Source: Epiperipatus broadwayi
Lineage: Eukaryota > Onychophora > Udeonychophora > Euonychophora > Peripatidae
Direction: 5' to 3'
Assembly: GCA_028023455.1 (NCBI GenBank)
Contig: JAQFVV010006208.1
Span: forward strand, 11,244,984 to 11,308,983
Length of the DNA stretch: 64,000 bases
Every line of letters starts with the position of its first letter. The first letter of the stretch is position 1. The position numbers and the translations under genes are program-made. The notes under the pieces were generated by a model. It ran no database searches and was not told the DNA's origin. It was given only the letters and a program-made list of their open reading frames with translations. Below are positions 12,031 to 22,370 of the stretch, one piece after another.

Positions 12031-13690
12031 TGCATTATAAGTAACTGATTCACTCTAATGTAAATAATAGTTTGATTTCAGAAGGAAGTTTTGCCTATAT
12101 TTCTTTAAGTTATAATATTCTAACATAATGGGAAGGTAATTAATCGCCCTTCCGATAATTATTAAACCCCCAAAACTCTGTTCTGATGAACATAGCATAA
12201 ATTAATAAACATAAAATTAAAAACTAAATATAGAGGGCATAAGAACACATTGCAGAAATGATTAATAAAGTTATAATTAAGAAATAAAGAATTTGTTTGA
12301 ATGGTTTTATAGAACCTAACTATTTATGATTACTTAAATATTTATGATCAAGCAAAAATTTTGAGAGTGCTCTAAGCTTTTAACATAAACGGTTTAGTTT
12401 AACATTTAAATAAATAATTAAATACAAGACTTGATTAGTTAGTTAGCTTTTAATGTAGAATTGGTTTAGTAATGGAATTAATGTATTCTGCAGAATGATT
12501 TACTGGTAATACTTGATAGTAAGTCTTTCAAAACATTCTTTACTGCGCATCTTCTCTCTATTAAATCAGGCTGTGGCTTTTCTAGGTTTAAGTCTGGATG
12601 CAGCTTTGTATATTACTTTGGTGGCACCTTTTCTCCATCACTTTGGTCAGGAACTCTAGTATTTCAGGTGTAGCTTCTCCATCACTGGGCTCGGGCTGAG
12701 GTTTTCTTCCATTCTGTAGAACAGTTTTCTGTGGGAGACCAACGGCTAATCATATCATCCCACTAGCCACCAGTTCTCATTTAACAGCTTTGGGAATGGC
12801 TTGGTCAGAATTCAGCTTGGTCAAAGTAATGCAGGAACATCTCTTTAATTATCTTTCAACACTCGTTTTTTCAGAAAATGCATCTCAACATTTGTTTTCC
12901 GGAAAATGTGTCTCAACAATTTTCAATGGCTACTACAGGTTTTTTTATATCCTATTTTTGACAGTATTTCCCTCCCCCTTTTACTTTCGCAACATCACTT
13001 GTTTGCTGACTTCAAACTTTGCCTTTAATTAAATTTCCACTTAGCTTTTAATATTCGCCACAGCCAAATCTGGAGTTAACAGCTCTATTCTTCTGGGTTT
13101 ACCTATTGCACTTAGTATGAATTAATTTGTTTTTGCCTATAATTTTAAATGAGGTCAATTTTCAGCTAAAAGATTGTTTTTAGACAAAATATTAAAACTC
13201 GTAAACAAATTATAGCTTGTGTAATTTTAAGCAAACAATAGAGCTTCAAAATTATTTAAAATGAATATTAAAACTTAAATGAATAATTTTATAAATTTAA
13301 ACTTATTATTTTGTTATATACCTAAATTCTATCTACACACTGCTATGTTTACTTCAGTTTTAACAAACATAAAGGAATATGTGCGTATATAAATATTTAT
13401 GACTGAATCTTCATATTATAGTTAACAAGGTGATTATACACGCACATATTCAGCAATATTACAAGCATACTCAAAGCTTTATATTAAAGAAAGACACATA
13501 ATCTGAGTGAAACAAAATACACTATTATAGAATATGATAGGTGAAACAGACAGGTCAATAGATCTAACTGTTTCAATATATAGCTATGATTAAGTGAACT
13601 TCACCAAAAGTGCACTTAGTATTATATTATAAAGAAGGAAAAAACTACTTCAATAGGCAGATGAACAAATATTTGCAAATTTGAATATAT
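12031..13690. other. Spacer with an unclassified more GC-rich patch at about 12540-12780
   Basis: The patch has balanced composition and no long open frame. It may be an old repeat or untranslated sequence. No motif was recognised in the rest. Confidence 0.4.
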
Positions 13691-13955
13691 ATATATATGA
13701 TTTGCCCTTTCAATAGGAGGATGACCCCTAGAAGGTGGACCAAGACCTTACAATAACCTAGGACTTTGTCTAGATACTATTTAAACATTACAATCATAAA
13801 GCTAAACTAGTCAATATATAAACAAAATTACCCCAAATCCAAAATTCAAACAGACCAATCAAGAAATAATAATAAAACACAACCAAAGGTTTCACTGTTA
13901 CAAGCAGACTTCTCAAGTGTAAAGAACTACAAAAAGCTACACCATATATATAATA

Positions 13956-14780
13956 TTAAATATTACCCACAAATCCATTTACTTTCCATCCACCCTTAAT
14001 ATTAAAAGAACTCTTAAATAAGTTAATTGCTTCAGAATAATAAATTTTCAATAACAAAGATTCTTTAATTCTTCTTTTGATTTCATTTCTCTCAAAGAAG
14101 ACAACCTTAGCTTCATCAAAATCAATAGTGTGGCCTGTATCTTTTTCATGGGAAAAACAAAGCAGAACTAAGATATCTATTTCTAACTCTACTTTCATGA
14201 ACCTTTATTCTTTCATTTAAACTCAAACCACTCTGACTTATGTATACTTTCTTATAAAAAAAAAAAAACAAGGAATAAAATAGACTACACCAGGAATAGT
14301 CCTCCTATCAAAAATTTCCTTTGTATTATTTAATAAACTATTCAATGTAATACCCCTTTTCCAAGCAATTTTCTTATTTCCAAACAAATTGCTATTCCTA
14401 TCTACAATTTTATATGAAGACAATTTAAATGATAAAGAAATAAAATCATATTTTTCTTTATCCTTTACATCATTACTAATATTACTATTAAATAAAATAC
14501 TTTTAACAAATTTATCAGAGTACCCAACACTCAAATAATCTTTATAGAATTGACCTTTCTGAAACAAAGCTATACCACTAGAATTATTTAATTTAAAGCA
14601 GCTACTTTATGAGATACAGACTGATAGCTATCAGGTTTAATTATAGACCTTAATTCTCTACTTTTAACAAAATAACTGCATAGTAAACAATTAGTCTCTA
14701 AATTTCTAATCACCAAAAGATCTAAAAATTTTAACTTAACAAAATCTAACCCCCCTCCTTCTAACACATATCTTATAAAA
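13956..14780 (-). pseudogene. PLE C-terminal part: RT thumb/linker and GIY-YIG endonuclease
   Basis: Minus-strand translation from 14780 gives LKFLDLLVIRN and a PDSYQSVSHK block typical of the RT-to-endonuclease linker, a stop, then GVVYFIPC (near 14290) as the GIY half and, after a frameshift in a poly-T run, VYISQSGLSLNERI as the YIG half with Gly replaced by Ser. The frame ends with HEKDTGHTIDFDEAKVVFFE and RRIKESLLLKIYY, the conserved PLE C-terminal block. Seen: motifs, stop, frameshift. Known: PLE domain order. Confidence 0.87.
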
Positions 14781-15262
14781 CAGGGGTGGCCAATTGTTTT
14801 GGATCAGGGGCTGCAGAGGTTGGCAGATGGCCACATCGGGGGCTACTTTATGGAAGCAAAGGTTAGCAGAGGGCTGCACATTTTTTCATGACACAATAAA
14901 CACACTGCTTTATTCCCTGTATTACTAAATAAATATTTGTTTGTCCATTCTTCATTAAACACATGACATTCACCACTGATTTTAAATTTTTTCAGAGGGA
15001 TCATGGCTTCACTAAAGTTGGAAATGTATATATTTGCTAATGCAAAGACAAAATTGAAATTAACCAGATAAACTGGAAAAGCACTGCACATCGTATCTAC
15101 ACTGCACATATGTATTGATGTGGCCATCCTAGTGGAAATCTTCGGTCGTGTATGGCAAGAAAATCTCAGTTCAAAGCGGATTTTTCTGATTGTCTTGGCA
15201 GACCACATAAAAACTCTTCATGGGCCTCATGTGCTCCTTGGGCCACTATTTGCCCACCCCTG
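14781..15262 (-). mobile_element. Non-autonomous hAT DNA transposon (482 bp)
   Basis: The ends are CAGGGGTGGCCAA on the left and CAGGGGTGGGCAAA (reverse complement) on the right, a classic hAT terminal repeat. An 8-bp flanking duplication TTATAAAA/TTATAGAA (14773-14780 and 15263-15270, one mismatch) is the expected hAT size. It splits the PLE reverse transcriptase, so it is younger than the PLE insertion. Confidence 0.93.
14843..15208 (-). pseudogene. hAT transposase N-terminal remnant (BED-like zinc finger start)
   Basis: The 121-residue frame contains ISGECHVFNEEWTNKYLF followed by a CLLC pair, which matches the N-terminal region of hAT transposases of the ZBED5/GTF2IRD2-related type (FNEEWT..Y.F and C-x2-C). 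The rest of the transposase is missing. Such internally deleted copies usually move with an enzyme supplied in trans. Residues before this block may be read-through of terminal sequence. Confidence 0.72.
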
Positions 15263-15840
15263 TTATAGAAGGATCAAAACAATTAAATTCATTTACAAAT
15301 TCCTTAAATTTATCATTTTCAACTACAAATAAACATACATCTACATATCTAACAAATAACTTTAAATATAAACAATTCTTTTTAATAATAATTTCCTCCT
15401 CCATATAATTAATATAAACTGAACATACTAAAGGAGAAATAATATAACCTATTATCCACCTTTCCTTAATTTTATAAAAATTACCTTTATAAGTAAAATA
15501 CACAGAATCTTCAAATAATAAAAGTAAATCTTTAATTACCCTAATTTTATTTTTTGATAAAGAACCTTGCTTAACCAACACAGTCATAAGAACATCAATA
15601 CTGGTTAACTTATTAACAGACTGATACATATTCTCAATATATAAACTGCCAGGAGCAATTACTTTCCATTTTAAAGTTATTAATCTTATCAAAAGAAGAA
15701 AAAACTGTGTAATGAACAAAATCAACAAATTGTTTTAAAAAATTATTCAAGAATCTAGAAATGCTCTCTCCAACACTACTTGTAAAATCAAAAATAAATC
15801 TTTAATTGTCAATGTGTTAAGTCTATTTTACTTCTTTTAT
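15263..15840 (-). pseudogene. PLE reverse transcriptase remnant
   Basis: Minus-strand frames give SIDVLMTVLV, FEDSVYFTYKGNFYKIKE, GYIISPLVCSVYINYMEEEI and FVRYVDVCLFVV. These match the PLE series (IP.GSPLSP..A..YME..E) and its FRYVDD box, with the second active-site Asp changed to Val. A frameshift near 15660 links to DFVHYTVFSSFDKINN upstream. The hAT element interrupts the domain on its C-terminal side. Confidence 0.85.
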
Positions 15841-15853
15841 ACACATGACAATT

Positions 15854-15998
15854 GAAATTGTTAGATCGAAAGTCGAACTCCGATAATGTGCTATTACATT
15901 AAATATTATAAATTTCCATGCACTCACATGTCATGGAAATTTATAATATTTAATGTAATAGTGCATTATCAGAGTTCGACTTCCGATCTAACAATTTC
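15854..15998. repeat. 145-bp near-perfect hairpin
   Basis: The 67-bp arms (starting GAAATTGTTAGATCGAAAGT) match with only a few mismatches around an 11-nt loop CACTCACATGT. It lies just beyond the 5' end of the PLE relic. It could be a small MITE, an inverted PLE tail or a hairpin RNA source. Confidence 0.9.
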
Positions 15999-16699
15999 AA
16001 AATTTTCAGCGCTTTATAATAATAGATTTACACAACAATTAAATGACTCATTTAGAAACAAAGAAGATAATATAAGTTGAAGAATGATAAAGGTTGAATG
16101 ATAAAAGGTTGAATTTCCAATTATTAGGACTGTACATAAAATGTTAAAAACACTGACAAAGGAGCTACTAAATATAATTATTTAAAAAAAATGTCAAAAG
16201 ACTAAAACTATGATTAGTGAGTGATAGTATAAAAATTATATTTAATAATTGAAAATAAATCTAATTAATAAATTGCTGTTTTTAAATACTTGGACAAGAA
16301 AATAAGTGATATAAAAAAGTGGAAAAGAGATTAAAATTAGAACAGCAATGGGTTAGTAAGCATTTAGGAGTTGTAAGGCATGATAAAACTTTTGTCTGGC
16401 ATGTATCTATATGGACCTATATAAATAATCAGAAAAAGAAAAATCTGTTAAGCAAATGAGATGTGAGGAGAAAAACGAAAAAGTTAGTACTTGTTTTTTT
16501 TTTTTAATCATTTGGTATTCATATAATATTGTGAATGTCAATAAGTATTACCGACTTTCTTCCTTATATTAACCTTTGTTGCTAAACATAAAAGCCTTGA
16601 TGAAAATTATAATTAGGTCTCATAATCTTAGGTACACAAAAGCTTCAAGTCATTATCCTGAATAGCAGGGTAGGAATAAACAATGTTTTCAAGAAGTAT
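15999..16699. other. AT-rich spacer
   Basis: Nothing recognisable. Confidence 0.5.
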
Positions 16700-17003
16700 A
16701 ATAACGACTCTTTCTTATTGCATTGTCAAATGTATACCATATAATATTAAATTGTCGAAGCACCTTACTACTGTTATACAATGCTTTATTTACCACTCTT
16801 TTTACAGTTTACACTTTTGATTACTCCAGCAATCTTCTTCAGAACTTTATATCTCCTGCTTTATTTCCCACCCTTTTTTACAGTTTACAGTTTCGATTGT
16901 CCCAACAATCTTCTTCAGAACTTTATATCTCCTGCTTTATTTACTACCCTTTTTTTACAGTTTCGATTGCCCCAGAAATCTTCTTCAGAACTTTATATTT
17001 CCT
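16700..17003 (-). repeat. FB-E element end with three tandem copies of a CTGAAGAAG hairpin unit
   Basis: Three head-to-tail units of about 75-80 bp (about 16785-17003). Read on the minus strand each has TTCTGAAGAAGATTG, a loop, CAATCGAAAC and TAAATAAAGCA. The outer segment (CTTTCTTATTGCATTGTCAA, 16710-16729) recurs inverted at 47818-47837 next to the related palindrome at 46 kb. The motif and TAAATAAA-like end suggest a PLE 3' terminus. Confidence 0.75.
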
Positions 17004-17796
17004 AACTTGAACTGGTAGGATAGAACTACTTACGAATCTGCAATGAAAATCACAAAAGTAAAAAAATGAATGGAAAAAAATTTCTGAAGATTTTTTTAAA
17101 CCAAGGATATTGATTGGCCATCTTTTGAGATGGAAATATTTTGAAATAAGATCGGTAGACAATGAAATGTGATGGATGATGTTTGCTTATTTAAAATGGA
17201 AAATTAGATGGGAACAAAGAAAAACATGGTAAAAATTGTTTTAAATGATAATGCATTGCTAAATAATTCATGCATGATGCAGTAGTCTTAATTTCTGTCA
17301 TTTATTTAAAGATATATATTTACCAACAAAGTGTGAAAAACAGCATTACATAGAATGTCTGGAAATGCTTACACATTTTAAAGGCATTCTATAAAATGAA
17401 AGGAAAATCGCCAAAATATAAAATACTCCTAGAGAGGAGATTTGACATTCCAAAGATGATGTCAACATTAAGTTTCATGCATTTAACATGTGATTAATAA
17501 ATGTAATGATTGAAACTGTTAGTAAATATTATGTGTACATCTTACAGTTAGTTAATAAAGAATAGAAAGATAATTCCAAAGAAATTCCTTATATTCGTGA
17601 AGATTTATACGATTTTAAAATCCTTGGTGCTTTATTTCCAAAATTATGGTGTAAAAATGCTATTATTTTTTTTCTGGCTTGTTTGATATTTATATAAAAT
17701 TCCGCAATTCTCTACTATCTCATGCTAACTTATTATCCTTACATTGTATCATTAGAGGACTTGTCAGTAAGAAATAATAATCAGTTAAAATAGGCA
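17004..17796. other. AT-rich spacer
   Basis: Nothing recognisable. Confidence 0.5.
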
Positions 17797-17900
17797 AAAC
17801 TCTCTCCATACAGTAGTGCCACTCTAAGCAAGACAGAGTAATCAATGGATGCCAGAAGACTATGAGCAAGCATGGAAGATAGTGATCATGTGATATTTTA
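17797..17900. repeat. HHB foldback, solo arm without ribozyme
   Basis: It carries the HHB terminal block GGCAAAACTCTCTCCATACA through GGATGCCAGAAG, then the ATAGTGATCATGTGAT outer block. No hammerhead is retained. Confidence 0.8.
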
Positions 17901-18039
17901 AGGTTAAATAATAATAAGACTATACTTGAAATTTCTATGAAATTCCATTGTATTATTATAAATTATGTAATCATTTCTTATTTACTACCCCCCCTCCCCA
18001 ACATTATTTTTGACAGTTTCTTTTGTTCTAAGATTTTAT

Positions 18040-18335
18040 GATGTAGGATTAAAACAGGCAAAACTCTCTATACAGTAGTGCCACTCAGTGCAAGCCAGAG
18101 TAATCAATGGATGCCAGAAGAGTTGTACATAAAATCCCTATCTAGTACCTACTCATCCAATATCACCAGACTAGTTTCTAGCTTGTGACCTTCATCAGTG
18201 ATGAGCATTGGATCTGAGAGCACTGCATTTAGATGGGGATTTTATGCACAAGCCTTCTGGCAATCCATTGATTACTCTGGCTTGCACTGAGGGTCACTAC
18301 TATATGGAGAGTTTTGCCGGTTTTAATAACAGTTA
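18040..18335. mobile_element. HHB foldback element with hammerhead
   Basis: The long inverted arms begin TTAAAACAGGCAAAACTC and end with its reverse complement; each arm carries CAAGCCAGAGTAATCAATGG-like sequence for about 90 bp. The left arm keeps the ribozyme on the minus strand, pointing outward. The right arm has lost it. Confidence 0.88.
18155..18213 (-). ncRNA. Hammerhead ribozyme motif HHB-1 (type I)
   Basis: Outer stem I AUCCAA/UUGGAU, inner stem I CAUCA/UGGUG, CUGAUGA, a short stem II with loop CACAA, GAAAC-UA-GUC with cleavage triplet GUC. Inner stem I differs from other copies (CCUCA/UGGGG) by a paired change, C-G to A-U, which supports selection on the fold in the ancestor. Confidence 0.82.
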
Positions 18336-18689
18336 TGAGCAATCTTAAAAAATGATGATCATGTGATGATATATAGGTTAGGATTAGGGTTCACACAGAA
18401 ACTATCCCCAAAATTGGGTGCAAAAACAAAACTATAGCAGTTTTAAAAGAAATAAACTTTAGTTATGATCCAAAAAAATTATGTATTCCCTACCTACAAG
18501 CTTTTTGAGAGAGTCATATTAATAAGAATTTTGCCAACAGTTGAGTCATCTACCTAAAGCAGAGGTGGCTACAAATGAATTTTATGTTTAACAAGTCATA
18601 GTCATTCAATTTCAGCTTATAATTCTGTTTAGAGAAATAGACTCTTAAAAAGTTTTTAAAAATCTTAAATGCTATATATATATATATAA

Positions 18690-18960
18690 ACTTAAGAGCA
18701 TGCTAACGCTCTAAACAAGCTTTTTTTTTTATTATTATGATAAATGCTACTACAAAAGAAGGCATTCAAATCATCTTTATCTTAGATTGTCCCCATCCCC
18801 AGACCGGTTTTGACCTACGGGTCTCTTCAGTGAGGAATTGGGACATTAGATTCAAAAAACCAACTCAAGCTAAGCATTTATCTAAAGATAATTCTCAAAA
18901 AGAAGATCTAAACCTTTAGACATCTGCATGTCTTTAAAGTCAGCTCTCCAACTGAAAAAA
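18690..18960 (-). mobile_element. HHC foldback element, one arm
   Basis: The terminal block GAGCATGCTAACGCTCTAAA plus CAAGC matches the arms of the 31.7-32.1 kb element. The arm carries a hammerhead on the minus strand, pointing outward. The opposite arm is missing or unrecognisable. Confidence 0.75.
18789..18844 (-). ncRNA. Hammerhead ribozyme motif HHC-1 (type I)
   Basis: Outer stem I GUCCC/GGGAC, inner stem I CCUCA/UGGGG, core CUGAAGA (position 7 is free in hammerheads), perfect stem II GACC/GGUC with loop CGUA, stem III ACC/GGU and cleavage triplet GUC. The single core defect is G12 to A (AAAA for GAAA), so the copy is probably inactive. Confidence 0.82.
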
Positions 18961-19139
18961 TTATATGGGCCTGAACTTAATTCAGATACTCCATATATTA
19001 ATAGGCTTAGCCATTTAATTTAGCCAAAGCCCCAACAGCAAAATAATAATAGTAATAATAAAAAGTCAGATGTCACATGACTTATATATATATATATATC
19101 CTTGACAAAATGCACACCAATAGAAAATTCACGTGACAC

Positions 19140-19740
19140 TAAATGATAGTCATAATGGATTCAAAATTTTACAGAATGGTCTTCCATAGGATTATTTTTT
19201 TTCATTTACTCTATTTAATATATTAGTGATCTTCCCAAAAAAGAATGCAGAAAATTCATTTATGTTAATGATATTACTTTGACTTTGCAAAAGAGATCAT
19301 TTCTGGAAATAAAAAATCTCTCAATAAGGATATAAAAAGTTTGAATCTTTTTTTAGACATTGGGATCATATTCTTACTCCAAGGAAGATGATATGGTCAA
19401 GTTTTCATCTAAACAACAGGGGATCAAAATTGGGATCATATTCTTACTCCACGAAAGATGGTATGTTAAGTTTTCATCTAAACAACAGGGGATCATCTCA
19501 AAATAATAAAATCCTTTGTAATAGTAATCTGGAACACAATCCTACTACATGGCTATTAGGAGTTATTTTGGTTTATGGTCTTATTTATTTTTTTACTTAG
19601 CTAAAATTAGGCCATAATTAATTTCTAAAAATAACTTGGATTCATCTCAAATTAATATCCCTTTTTAGTAATTTTATCAAGAATCTACCGTTAAAAAAAT
19701 TATGATGTAAAAAATGTAATTCTTATAGTGTTCTTCTATT
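19140..19740 (+). pseudogene. Non-LTR reverse transcriptase remnant (Jockey/CR1-like)
   Basis: Translated pieces read ILQNGLP, SDLPKKECRKFIYVNDITLT and then SSFHLNNRGSSQNNKILCNS followed by LEHNPTTWLLGVIL. The series matches the NGLPQGSVLSP, YADD and FHLNN...L.H.PT.YLGVTL blocks of Jockey/CR1-like RTs, with YADD changed to YVND. A 70-bp stretch containing FHLNN is tandemly duplicated (about 19356-19497). Stops and frameshifts are frequent. Confidence 0.7.
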
Positions 19741-20509
19741 TAGAGGATAATCATCTCTTCTCAGTAGTGCCATGCTATAATATTAAATTGCAATGTTAAC
19801 GGATACACTCATCCCTACCACAAGATAAAGACTTTGAGAAAATAAGAATGACTATATTATTTTCAAACCTAAATGTACTTACATGGGCCAATCTTAAATG
19901 TCTTGAAGTGACTGTGAATATATACTCATGCATTTCAAACCCCTTTCTTTTTAATAATCTTATTTATGAAATATTATAATTTACTCGTTGCCAATATTAG
20001 ATGTTAAAATATGTAATAATCAATGAATTTTCCTAGTGCAGTGTCAGATTATAATTCTTTTAGAAGATAATTACCCCTTCTTACTAGTACCATGCTGTAA
20101 TAAAATTGTGATGTTAAATGCAAGGATAACATTGAAGTTAATATTTCTTATTTCTTTTTTAAGATCCTGTGCAAAGGTCATCTGAATTTGATCTTTCTAG
20201 ACACAACTGGAGTTTCATCATCAGATTTAGAAACCATGACTGTTGTATTCATTTGCTTTCTAATTGGCATCTATTGTCATTGATCTATATAATTGTGGAT
20301 AAACATAAACTATGAACTACATAGTTTGTGACTTTCAAATATACAGCTATAGTAAGAGAATCAAAGGACTTAATAGTCACTGGTGAATCTATTTCCTGGT
20401 CAGAATTACTAAAGATTCCTTTGTGGAGGTTCCTTTCTGATGTTTTACTAATAATTAAGCTGCCAATAACCCATTTGTTAAATAAATATATTAATATATA
20501 ATTATATAT
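19741..20509. other. Spacer with a diverged 50-60 bp direct repeat
   Basis: The block around TACCATGCTGTAATAAAATT at 20088 recurs in diverged form near 19770. It may be the decayed continuation of the LINE remnant upstream. Nothing else was seen. Confidence 0.4.
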
Positions 20510-21035
20510 ATTAATAACTGAAACACAGGCTTATTATATACCTGTGTCTATATATGTAATATATAGGGTATATGAGCACAGACTTTCACACGACCCACCA
20601 CTCTCCACTCTATCTAATAACACTGATATACTTAAACACACATGTTGAAAAGATAAATAATCACCAATATACGTATTTCATGCTAAACCAGCAATCATCA
20701 GATGGTCCAGATTATCATCTCCACACATATATACTATAAGTGCTCAGATATATATTAAGATAGACAATCTTCATACTTTAATGGATAGGCTTCAATCTAC
20801 TCCACACTCCAACTCTTCAACCGTCCATCCAACTGAAAATCTGATGATGGAATGCTCAAAGGCCAACCTGAGGCCAAGATTCTTGTCATACCCATGTTGA
20901 CCTAAGGTCAATCTGAACCCCACATGTACAGGACATAATCCATTTAATACATATATGTGTTTAAGTGTATCAGTGTTATTAGATAGAGCGGAGAGTGGTG
21001 GGTCGTGTGAAAGTCTGTGCTCATATATTCTATAA
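20510..21035 (-). mobile_element. HHA element with an inverted tail fragment
   Basis: A full HHA unit on the minus strand (terminal hairpin ACACAGG/CCTGTGT at about 20523-20548, tRNA-like tail, ribozyme, linker with CATCATCAGATTTTC in reverse, distal GACATAATCCATTTAAT) is followed by a plus-strand copy of only the tail (about 20953-21035). This gives a foldback with unequal arms. Confidence 0.88.
20657..20715 (-). ncRNA. Hammerhead ribozyme motif HHA-3
   Basis: Outer stem I AUAAUC/GAUUAU, CUGAUGA, stem II with loop GGUUU, GAAA, stem III AUAC/GUAU. Weak points are a U opposite U closing stem II and one mismatch in inner stem I (ACCAU). Confidence 0.83.
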
Positions 21036-21859
21036 ATTATATATATTATATACTCTATAAATTATATATATATTATGTATGATTAAAAATATTGTCTCTT
21101 GATAGTATTTTTGATACTATCTAGATAGTATTTTTTTTTGCATATAACTCGAGACTGTAACATTTCTTCATAAGAATACAAAAAATGACAGTGAAATCAG
21201 ATACAGTTATATACTTTAATATATTAGAAAACCACTACTTATCAGAAGACACCGAGATCTTTCACATGTGGTTAAGAAATGCTTTAACCGCAAATACTTG
21301 AAAACATTTTAACTTAGTAAACTTTTAACTTACATCCAATTAAATGAGTGTTTTTTTTTAAAAAAAAAAGAAGAAAAAAAAACTAAACTCCGTGTCTATA
21401 TATTTTTTAACAAAATATTTATGATATTATTTATAAATGGCTAAAATAATTTATCTAATTATTTAAGTATGTCAGTTTATGAATTGGCTCAGAGAAAAAT
21501 TTGAAAACTTCTTCAAGCTTAAGATTTTACAGATATCCAGTATTACTAATTCAGTTAATTATTAAATATTGGTTAGTAAACGTGTAACCAGTTACTAGTA
21601 AATAGGGGATACAATATTCAAAGCCTCACACCTCGGGAAATGGTAATCGCTGTATGAAATACCTTCATAGTTATTCTCTGAAGGGTTATTGAAGATGTGT
21701 TTGCCTAGAAGTAGGACATTAAAATAATATGTTACTTAGTATAGATAATTTTTTCCTTTTTGTTTGAAATGTTAATTATTTGTATTAAAATCACATTAAT
21801 ATTTTAAAAAAGGAATGTAGTACTAAGTTTGATTACTGTCTAAAAATAAATTTTCATTA
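21036..21859. other. AT-rich spacer
   Basis: It contains simple TA-rich runs and an A/T homopolymer palindrome near 21350-21380. No other feature. Confidence 0.5.
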
Positions 21860-22090
21860 AAAAATAGTCCCAATCTCAATAACAATCAACAATTTCAAAC
21901 TGTTGTCAAGGCAACCTCCTTTTAATAATAAAGTTGGAATCCCATCCTTGTTAATGGTCTAATATACTTATATAGTCATTAAAGATTGCAACCTGACCAC
22001 AGAGATTGAAATTATTGATACAAAGAAATTTAAATAAAACTCTTTAAACAGGTAAATATAATCTATTCTGAATGTAGACTAATAAATAAT
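21860..22090. repeat. FB-D arm copy
   Basis: It shares CAATCAACAATTTCAAACTG and TTGTCAAGGCAACCTCCTTT with the palindrome at 9456, followed by a longer segment (AAAGATTGCAACCTGACC) also present at 22.2 and 32.4 kb. Confidence 0.8.
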
Positions 22091-22159
22091 TAATTGTAAC
22101 ATTACAAATCATTCGACCATTGTAAGGATATGCTCAAAGCTAAATGGATTTGTAAATAA

Positions 22160-22370
22160 TCATTAAAAATCATTCAACACTTAGACAATCCCAATATAGA
22201 TAACAATCAACAATTTAAAACTGTTGTCAAGGCAATCTCCTTTTTAATGGTCTAATATACTTATATAGACACTAAAGATTGCAACTTGACCGCAAAGGTT
22301 GAAATTCTTGATATAAAGAAGCTTAAATAAATCTCTGTAAATAGGTAAGTATAACCTATTCTGGTGTAGA
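22160..22370. repeat. FB-D arm copy, same orientation
   Basis: A second direct copy of the preceding arm, with ACACTTAGACAATCCCAATA and GTTGTCAAGGCAATCTCC blocks and the AAAGATTGCAACTTGACC extension. Confidence 0.8.

Larger units (their letters stand above)
13690..15850 (-). mobile_element. Penelope-like element (PLE), 5'-truncated, interrupted by a hAT element
   Basis: On the minus strand the order is reverse transcriptase (15840 to 15263), a hAT insertion (15262-14781), more RT-linker sequence, then a GIY-YIG endonuclease (about 14290-13956) and a 3' region. Just after the coding end (near 13885-13915) sits a hairpin of the form TTGAGAAG-stem-GTGAAAC, the same post-ORF motif seen in other palindromes here. 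PLEs are known to carry exactly this RT plus GIY-YIG pair. The copy has several frameshifts. Confidence 0.88.

Noticed and set aside
15120-15408. Plus-strand open frames over the hAT element and PLE
   Set aside because: They are opposite-strand readings of the hAT and PLE relics, with no family support.
16785-17003. FB-E CTGAAGAAG...GAAAC hairpin as a fourth hammerhead
   Set aside because: An extra A separates the core from stem II and no stem I can be drawn around it. It is kept as a PLE-type hairpin motif only.
16723-17010. 95- and 74-codon frames with repeated LLQNFISPA
   Set aside because: Translation of the FB-E tandem units; the internal repeat comes from the DNA repeat.
20830-20900. 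CTGATGATGGAATGCTC block in the HHA linker as another ribozyme
   Set aside because: It has CUGAUGA but no matching GAAA with stems I to III in register.
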